DNA of 64,000 nucleotides from Brevibacillus reuszeri (GTDB lineage: Bacteria; Bacillota; Bacilli; Brevibacillales; Brevibacillaceae): NCBI RefSeq assembly GCF_001187725.1, contig NZ_LGIQ01000009.1, positions 996,547-1,060,546 of the forward strand, in the 5' to 3' direction. A program made the position numbers and the translations under genes. Under the pieces are notes generated by a model. The model saw only the letters and a list, made by a program, of their open reading frames with translations. It was not told where the DNA came from and searched no databases. Positions 60,314-64,000 of the stretch are shown here, piece after piece (the stretch's first letter is position 1; each line of letters begins with the position of its first letter).

Positions 60314-60871
60314 TCACAAATCTCCTGAAATTTTCGACTTTTGTCTTCCTGCTGAACCAATCTTTTTCCATGCCGCCACAACTGCCAGTGTGACGATAAC
60401 CGAGACAATCGCTTCAGGCAAACCACTGGTGACCGCTACCGTTGTCGCTACGCCAAATGGCATGTAGCCGCGAATAACAGCCATTCCAAGCACCAGAATG
60501 GTATTGGTCATTGCACCAATGAAGCCTGCAGCCCCAATCGCCAGATACTGATTGACGTTTTTCAGACCCACGTACGTCAAGTAGGCGGTGACCCCGATAA
60601 ACAAGCGCGGTAAAATCGCTACAAGCGGGTCTTTAAACAAGGGAACGGTGGCGTTTAAAAAAGAAGATACTCCAAAAATGAGACCGATGATCATACCAAC
60701 GCCCCATCCCTCCATGATACCGCCGATTACTGCCGGAATGTGCATAATCGTGGCATTCCCTGCCGCTGTTGGAACCGGGATGTAGCCAAGACGCGTAACA
60801 CCTAGCAAAATCGCTATCGCCCCCAAGACACCTGCAATTACGATCCTTCGTACCGTCAAGCCCTTCTCCAT
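60314..60871 (-). CDS. ECF transporter S component, substrate unknown
   Basis: A 185-residue membrane protein with about six helices that would bind the vitamin or other substrate for the ECF module. The stretch YIPVPTAAGNATIMHIPAVI then GGIMEGWGVGMIIGLIFG is typical of the general ECF_trnsprt family, whose characterised members include pantothenate, folate and queuosine-type carriers. Thus the ligand cannot be named. It lies directly before the P1 peptidase gene and 60 bases after ecfT. GGAGGAG precedes the ATG. Confidence 0.85.
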   Translation of the reverse strand: MEKGLTVRRIVIAGVLGAIAILLGVTRLGYIPVPTAAGNATIMHIPAVIGGIMEGWGVGMIIGLIFGVSSFLNATVPLFKDPLVAILPRLFIGVTAYLTYVGLKNVNQYLAIGAAGFIGAMTNTILVLGMAVIRGYMPFGVATTVAVTSGLPEAIVSVIVTLAVVAAWKKIGSAGRQKSKISGDL

Positions 60872-60931
60872 GCGTACTCCTCCTTTATCTCCATCTATCT
60901 GGAATCCCCAAAAAGGGAGAACTCCCGCCTA

Positions 60932-61768
60932 CTAAAACGGTATTCCAAGCATGATCACAGAAATGACAACACTGAAAAGGATTGCGAGATAATCTTTACT
61001 GGTTGCTTTGTAATGTGCGAACCGGGTTCGGGAAGCACCTGGCACGTAGCATCTGGCTTCCATCGCAAGAATCAGGTCCTCTGCTCTGGCCAAGGCCACG
61101 TTAAAGAGCGGGATAATGATCGGAAACATATCCTTGGTTCTGCGTACAATACGCCACCATTCTCCCGTCCCAAAGTCTGCACCACGAGATGCTTGTGCCT
61201 TCATCATTTTTTCCATCTCCATGGCAAAGGTCGGCACGAAGCGAATTGCGATTGTAATGATCAAAGCAAAGGCATGAACGGGAAATTTGACTTTTTCCAG
61301 TGGGCCAAGCAGTCTTTCCATCCCATGCGTAAGCTCTGTCGTAGACGTGCTCAGCGTCAGCACACTGGATAGAAAGATGACCTCGACGAAGCGCATCGCA
61401 GATACGACTACCAGTCGAATACTTTCGCTGGAAATAGTGACAAACCCGTACTTCAAATAAATCGTACCTCCATTGGCGATTTCGCCGTAAAAAAGAAGCT
61501 GCATGATTGCGAGAATAATAATAAACGGTACCGCCGGCTTAATCCCTGAAATTCCGTAGTGAAGGGGGATTTTGGAGACGGAAAACATCCAGGTACAAAT
61601 CGCCAAAGCAAACAAATTGCCAATGTACGTATTGCAAATGGCGATAGCCAGGATCATTACAACAAAAGCAGCCAGCTTAAACCGCGGGTCAAGACGATGG
61701 ACGACTGATCCGGTAGGCAAATACTGGCCAATCGTAATATTACGTGTCAATTCAAATTCCGCTGACAT
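60932..61768 (-). CDS. ecfT: ECF transporter transmembrane subunit EcfT
   Basis: A 278-residue membrane protein. The start PTGSVVHRLDPRFKL is the family mark, and the two coupling-helix motifs that dock on the ATPases appear as AQASRGADF and MEARCYVPG (the usual third Gly of the second is Cys). GGAGGGATC precedes the ATG; the ecfA2 stop is 11 bases upstream. Confidence 0.92.
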   Translation of the reverse strand: MSAEFELTRNITIGQYLPTGSVVHRLDPRFKLAAFVVMILAIAICNTYIGNLFALAICTWMFSVSKIPLHYGISGIKPAVPFIIILAIMQLLFYGEIANGGTIYLKYGFVTISSESIRLVVVSAMRFVEVIFLSSVLTLSTSTTELTHGMERLLGPLEKVKFPVHAFALIITIAIRFVPTFAMEMEKMMKAQASRGADFGTGEWWRIVRRTKDMFPIIIPLFNVALARAEDLILAMEARCYVPGASRTRFAHYKATSKDYLAILFSVVISVIMLGIPF

Positions 61769-61779
61769 CTTGATCCCTC

Positions 61780-62646
61780 CTATCGCTTAATCAGTTTTAA
61801 AATTTCGAGTGCAGCATCTTCCGGTAAATAGGCGCCTGGATCCATTTCATACCCCTCTTCGCGCAAACGGTACAAAATGTCTACCGATTCTGGTGTACCA
61901 ATATGATGATCACGCAATAATTGCTGATTTCCAAAAATTTGGCGTGGAGTACCATCCAAGACAGCTTTGCCGTTTGCCATCACATACACACGATCGGCAA
62001 GCTGCGCTACCTCCTCCATGTTGTGAGATACAAAGATAACCGTCAGCTTTTCCTCCCGGTTCAATCCGCGGATTCGCTCCAGCAGTTCTTTGCGCGAACG
62101 TGGGTCAAGCCCTGCTGTCGGTTCATCCAGTACGAGCACCTTGGGCTGCAAAGAAAGCACACCTGCCAGTGCAACCTTGCGCTTCTGTCCGCCACTGAGC
62201 GCAAACGTAGGACGATCCTTCATCTCCTGAAACGACAGCCCGACCAGCTCCATCGCCCAATGGACCCGCCGTCTTACCTCTTCCAGCGGCAAGCCCATTT
62301 TAAACGGGCCATATGCAACATCATCCCCTACCAGCTTTTCAAACAGCTGATCTTCCGGATTTTGAAACACCAGCCCTACCTGACGTCGCAGCGTGCGAAT
62401 ATCGAGCTTTGGCTGTGATACATCCAATCCATTGATGACGACTGAACCGGATTGTGGGCGAATGAGACCGTTAAAATGCTGGATGAGTGTTGATTTTCCA
62501 GAGCCTGTATGGCCGATGATCGCCAGGCACTCGCCTTCTGCCACTTCGAGATCGACCTGATCCAAGGCACGGTGCTGCAAAGGAGTTCCCTGCATGTAAA
62601 CATGGGATAGATTTTTTACTGAGACCATCGGGCTTGTTTGCGTCAT
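61780..62646 (-). CDS. ecfA2: ECF transporter ATPase EcfA2
   Basis: A 288-residue ATPase: Walker A GHTGSGKST, Q-loop QNPEDQLFEK, signature FALSGGQKRKVALAGVL, Walker B VLVLDEPTAGLD and switch His in FVSHNMEEV. The Q-helix segment and YGPFKMGL mark it as the A2 type. Its ATG overlaps the ecfA1 stop by four bases. Partner of EcfA1. Confidence 0.93.
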   Translation of the reverse strand: MTQTSPMVSVKNLSHVYMQGTPLQHRALDQVDLEVAEGECLAIIGHTGSGKSTLIQHFNGLIRPQSGSVVINGLDVSQPKLDIRTLRRQVGLVFQNPEDQLFEKLVGDDVAYGPFKMGLPLEEVRRRVHWAMELVGLSFQEMKDRPTFALSGGQKRKVALAGVLSLQPKVLVLDEPTAGLDPRSRKELLERIRGLNREEKLTVIFVSHNMEEVAQLADRVYVMANGKAVLDGTPRQIFGNQQLLRDHHIGTPESVDILYRLREEGYEMDPGAYLPEDAALEILKLIKR

Positions 62647-63512
62647 GTTCCGCTCGCCTCCGCTCTTCTGACATACACACTATTCACTTCTGCTACTACT
62701 TCTTCGTTATGAATCAAATCGGGAGAAAACGACGGACACTCTGAATGAACCAATGCGGCGATCCTGCTCGCATCCGGTACGTCCAGGTGCAGCTCCTGAA
62801 GCCTATCCTGATGGGCAAAAACTTCTCGCGGTGTTCCTTGAAGCACGATTTTGCCCCCTTCCATCACGACGACGCGATCTGCTTCTGCTACCTCCGTCAT
62901 GTGATGGGTAACCGTGACGATCGTCATTCCTTCACTATGCAGCTTGCGAACAACCGTGAGAATGTCCTGTCGACCATAGCTATCCAGCATGCTCGTCGCT
63001 TCATCTAGAACCAGACATTGCGGCTTCATCGCCAAAATCCCTGCGATGGCGATGCGCTGCTTTTGACCACCTGACAAATGATGGGGCGGTCGATGACGAA
63101 ATGCACTCATCCCCACTGCTTCCAGCGCAAAATCAATACGCTCCTTCATTTCTTCCTCGGCGGTTCCAATATTCTCTAGCCCAAATGCCACATCATCCTC
63201 AACGATTGTTGCAACGATCTGATTATCCGGATGCTGAAATACCATTCCTACTCGACTTCTCACTTCATGAATGCGTTCCTTTTCACGGGTATTGATTCCG
63301 TTTACGAAGACATCGCCTTCTTTTGGAGTCAAAATTCCATTCAAATGTTTGGATAAGGTCGATTTTCCTGACCCGTTATGACCAATAATGGCTACATACT
63401 CTCCGGGAAACACCTCGAGGGAGACGTTTTGCAGCACAGGAACCTGCTGGTCTTGGTTTAACTGATACGCAAACGAGACGTTCTCAACTCGAATGATTGG
63501 CTGTGTAGACAT
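62643..63512 (-). CDS. ecfA1: ECF transporter ATPase EcfA1
   Basis: A 289-residue ATPase: Walker A GHNGSGKST, QHPDNQIVATIVEDDVAFG (A1-type Q-loop), signature HLSGGQKQRIAIAGIL, Walker B CLVLDEATSMLD and TVTHHMTEV. The C-terminal domain ends in SECPSFSPDLIHNEEVVAEV. First gene of the six-gene operon; GAGGGGAG precedes the ATG. Unlike the housekeeping ecfA1A2T of Bacilli, it is not next to ribosomal protein genes or truA in this window. Confidence 0.93.
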   Translation of the reverse strand: MSTQPIIRVENVSFAYQLNQDQQVPVLQNVSLEVFPGEYVAIIGHNGSGKSTLSKHLNGILTPKEGDVFVNGINTREKERIHEVRSRVGMVFQHPDNQIVATIVEDDVAFGLENIGTAEEEMKERIDFALEAVGMSAFRHRPPHHLSGGQKQRIAIAGILAMKPQCLVLDEATSMLDSYGRQDILTVVRKLHSEGMTIVTVTHHMTEVAEADRVVVMEGGKIVLQGTPREVFAHQDRLQELHLDVPDASRIAALVHSECPSFSPDLIHNEEVVAEVNSVYVRRAEASGT

Positions 63513-63666
63513 GTACTCCCCTCACTTTGTACGGGATTCGTGTGGTTCAAAATCACTACGCTTGATTTCCTATCAATCTCATTAGCAACAACCATGCCAA
63601 GTCATTATGTTTGAAATTTTCAGTTAATTATTGCCCGTTCACCCTTTTTGATTGTTGCAGGTTGCA

Positions 63667-63831
63667 CTACTTATGTTGCATTTGCAACGCGATATGGTTC
63701 TCCATCGTGCTCGAACTTTGTTCACAGAGAGATCGGCCCATTCCCAAAATCTTCGCTGCCTCTCCCGTGTTTCCTTTTTCCACTTCCAAAATTCTCCTAT
63801 ACAAATCTACTTCCCTTTTCGTCAGCCACAT
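63667..63831 (-). CDS. Small protein with Fis-type helix-turn-helix (54 aa), possibly a remnant
   Basis: Reads MWLTKREVDLYRRILEVEKG and continues NTGEAAKILGMGRS, a clear match to the C-terminal Fis-type helix-turn-helix of sigma-54 activators, but the recognition helix is replaced by an unrelated tail (LCEQSSSTMENH). The nearest GGAGG is over 20 bases from the ATG at 63831. It is either a small HTH protein or the leftover of a regulator. Confidence 0.35.
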   Translation of the reverse strand: MWLTKREVDLYRRILEVEKGNTGEAAKILGMGRSLCEQSSSTMENHIALQMQHK

Positions 63832-63880
63832 AATAAATGTAACTACCAGTAGCCTCCTTGCTCCACTTTGATCGTGTATA

Positions 63881-64000
63881 TCACTTGCCGGCCTCTCCCT
63901 CCTGCGCCTGGTCAAGCATAACCTCAACTTCAGCAGGTGGCTTGCGTGGCCTTCTCTTCGTCTTTCTCTTTTTCTTTCGCAAAGCAATAAGAGCTGTCAG
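63881..64000 (-). CDS. C-terminal end of an unknown protein with basic tail (partial)
   Basis: An open frame enters at the right edge and ends with TGA at 63881-63883. The 39 visible residues are LTALIALRKKKRKTKRRPRK then PPAEVEVMLDQAQEGEAGK: end of a hydrophobic segment, a lysine/arginine-rich stretch and an acidic tail, as in a membrane protein with a positive cytosolic end. Identity unknown. Confidence 0.45.
   Translation of the reverse strand: MTALIALRKKKRKTKRRPRKPPAEVEVMLDQAQEGEAGK

Noticed and set aside
1-64000. CRISPR arrays and rRNA genes
   Set aside because: No regularly spaced repeats and no rRNA sequence were noticed.

Overview
The window looks like chromosome of a low-to-mid GC Gram-positive spore-former of the Paenibacillaceae, most likely Brevibacillus. 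The basis is inference from gene content: strong GGAGG ribosome binding sites with many GTG/TTG starts, a fused SecDF, a YpdA-type bacillithiol-disulfide reductase, an SLH-anchored GH18 protein, XerS-like recombinase, a YwqA/YwqB pair, Zur- and Fur-type operators and NlpC/P60 wall hydrolases. No phage, insertion sequence or CRISPR array was seen. About sixty-five protein genes, three intact tRNA genes and two tRNA 3'-end fragments are described.

Layout. 1-3.8 kb: an IclR regulator leading a peptide/nickel-type ABC importer operon (DppD, DppF, a lipoprotein running off the window). 3.9-5.7 kb: YitT-family and EamA-family membrane proteins. 5.9-11.7 kb: a DUF4855 protein, then SWIM zinc-finger protein and SNF2 helicase (YwqB/YwqA type) with a 50-residue protein behind them. 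11.8-17 kb: a sensor kinase with a degenerate EAL domain, then an ABC exporter plus FhuF-like iron reductase behind a near-perfect Fur box. 17-30.6 kb: a Tat-exported P1 (NylC/DmpA-type) peptidase, quinone oxidoreductase, MFS pump, cupin, GNAT, LysE exporter, SecDF, small proteins, VTT-domain protein, and a WYL regulator paired with a GyrI-like effector-binding protein. 30.7-35 kb: ethanolamine ammonia-lyase EutBC with a receiver-only response regulator and a CBS/sigma-54 activator.

35-51 kb: an Rrf2 regulator divergent from a BAAT-type hydrolase with paired operators, HIT protein, YpdA, S-layer-homology GH18 glycosidase, threonine degradation (tdh-kbl), a [2Fe-2S] thioredoxin-like protein behind a Zur-type box, XerS, a GT51 transglycosylase, acyl-CoA synthetase, an NlpC/P60 protein with a dead first domain, FAH-fold and VanW-family proteins. 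51.5-54.8 kb: a scarred tRNA locus. A decayed siderophore-binding-protein remnant, a transcription terminator and a 49-nt copy of the 3' half of tRNA-Leu lie on one side of an MFS-HxlR cassette, and the intact tRNA-Leu, tRNA-Thr, a tRNA-Asp fragment and tRNA-Asp lie on the other.

54.9-64 kb: LysM-SH3-NlpC/P60 hydrolase, oligoendopeptidase F, and one long leftward operon that joins a complete ECF vitamin transporter (EcfA1, EcfA2, EcfT, S component) to a cytosolic P1 peptidase and an M20 peptidase. That operon is the best candidate for an undescribed pathway: import of a peptide-like or amide-linked small molecule followed by hydrolysis by an N-terminal-nucleophile amidohydrolase and a metallopeptidase. 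Its peptidase is a close paralogue of the Tat-exported one at 17-18 kb. All functional statements rest on motif reading, not on database searches.
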